From: Streptococcus uberis | GTDB taxonomy: Bacteria; Bacillota; Bacilli; Lactobacillales; Streptococcaceae | Length of the DNA: 47,612 nucleotides | Reading direction: 5' to 3' | NCBI RefSeq assembly: GCF_000785785.1 | Contig: NZ_JRQN01000017.1 | Span: 1-47,612 of the forward strand | Shown here: in pieces, positions 47,370 through 47,612 of the stretch | Layout: the number at the start of each line of letters is the position of its first letter | How positions within the stretch are numbered: the stretch's first letter is position 1 | Made by a program: the position numbers and the translations under genes | Notes under the pieces: model-generated | The model's input: the letters and a program-made list of their open reading frames with translations, nothing else | Database searches by the model: none | What the model was told of the DNA's origin: nothing

Positions 47370-47383
47370 TGATAGCGCTTTCT
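47370..47383 (-). promoter_or_regulatory. cre site (CcpA) upstream of pdhA
   Basis: TGATAGCGCTTTCT matches the catabolite-responsive element consensus TGWNANCGNTNWCA at all but the last fixed base, and the centre AGCGCT is palindromic. Lying between the likely promoter (a TATAAC box near 47405) and the start codon, it should repress the operon when preferred sugars are present. Confidence 0.65.
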
Positions 47384-47495
47384 GTGTTTTTAGGGAATTA
47401 TCAATAAGTTATAGAACTATAAGAAAAAGAAACTTTTAATGACAAACAGTGTCCAGAAATTGCTTAAGAGCATTACCGAGAGTTATTACTATTAC

Positions 47496-47535
47496 AAAAA
47501 AGGTCTACCTCAATGCATTAAGGTAGACCTTTTTT
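47496..47535 (-). terminator. Terminator of the gene upstream of pdhA
   Basis: A 15-bp perfect stem (47496-47510 with 47521-47535), beginning with an A run and ending in a T run, around a ten-base loop. It isolates the pdh operon from the gene entering at the window edge. Confidence 0.85.
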
Positions 47536-47556
47536 AATTTTTATTCTTTAAGTTAA

Positions 47557-47612
47557 TTATACTAATTCAGCCAAGAATGATTTGCCAATCATGGCAGTTT
47601 CAACACCAAAGT
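47557..47612 (-). CDS. 3' end of an unidentified gene, cut by window edge
   Basis: Seventeen codons in the minus strand read FGVETAMIGKSFLAELV and stop at 47557, followed by a terminator. This is the carboxyl end of a larger protein whose body is outside the window. I cannot name it. Confidence 0.6.
   Translation of the reverse strand, partial: FGVETAMIGKSFLAELV

Overview
The window reads as chromosome of a low-GC Gram-positive coccus, most likely a pyogenic-group Streptococcus. The pointers are an accessory Sec locus with serine-rich-repeat (SRR) adhesins, a mecA-rgpG pair, the sufCDSUB order, a binding-protein/permease fusion of the glutamine ABC type, and LPxTG anchors ending in KKREEE. 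Species cannot be fixed from sequence alone. Almost everything is on the minus strand; the plus-strand genes are glnP-glnQ, a small basic ORF and a LysR regulator.

Layout. 1-456: truncated IS200/IS605 tnpA and the element's subterminal hairpin. 457-9027: three consecutive SRR surface-protein genes, here called srr1 (degenerate), srr2 and srr3. 9408-20219: an accessory Sec/glycosylation operon reading secY2-asp1-asp2-asp3-secA2-gtfA-gtfB-asp4. It would glycosylate the SRR proteins in the cytoplasm and export them for sortase anchoring. 20587-25832: sufC-sufD-sufS-sufU-sufB iron-sulfur assembly operon. 25953-28807: rgpG, mecA, uppP (wall polysaccharide initiation, ClpC adaptor, undecaprenyl-PP recycling). 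28883-33259: a DUF2207 membrane protein facing a glutamine-type ABC importer. 33366-36958: small basic ORF, SPFH/stomatin protein, fakA-like kinase, Asp23/YloU protein, ribosomal protein L28. 37067-39359: unknown small gene, beta-lactamase-fold hydrolase and a divergent LysR regulator. 39362-47343: one long operon reading pdhA-pdhB-pdhC-pdhD, orphan PTS-type IIC membrane protein, ptb, buk, with a catabolite-repression (cre) site in front. The last 56 bases hold the 3' end of an unidentified gene.

Two observations stand out. First, the predicted 5' leaders of srr1 (two copies) and srr2 (three copies) carry five hairpins that share an invariant GGGG loop in the mRNA sense, while their stem sequences differ and co-vary. 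Of 68 stem positions 65 pair, and seven of the pairs are G-U on the mRNA strand against one on the other strand, so the structure appears to be selected as RNA. I do not recognise this as a known leader element. srr3 lacks it.

Second, at least nine otherwise ordinary genes (tnpA, secA2 twice, secY2 twice, sufS, sufB, rgpG, the DUF2207 gene, the hydrolase and pdhB) are each broken by one missing base, mostly in short homopolymers. Since sufB, sufS and rgpG would not normally all be dead in one genome, I read most of these as sequencing or assembly deletions. They are annotated as one gene each with the break position given. srr1 also has an in-frame stop and may be a true pseudogene.
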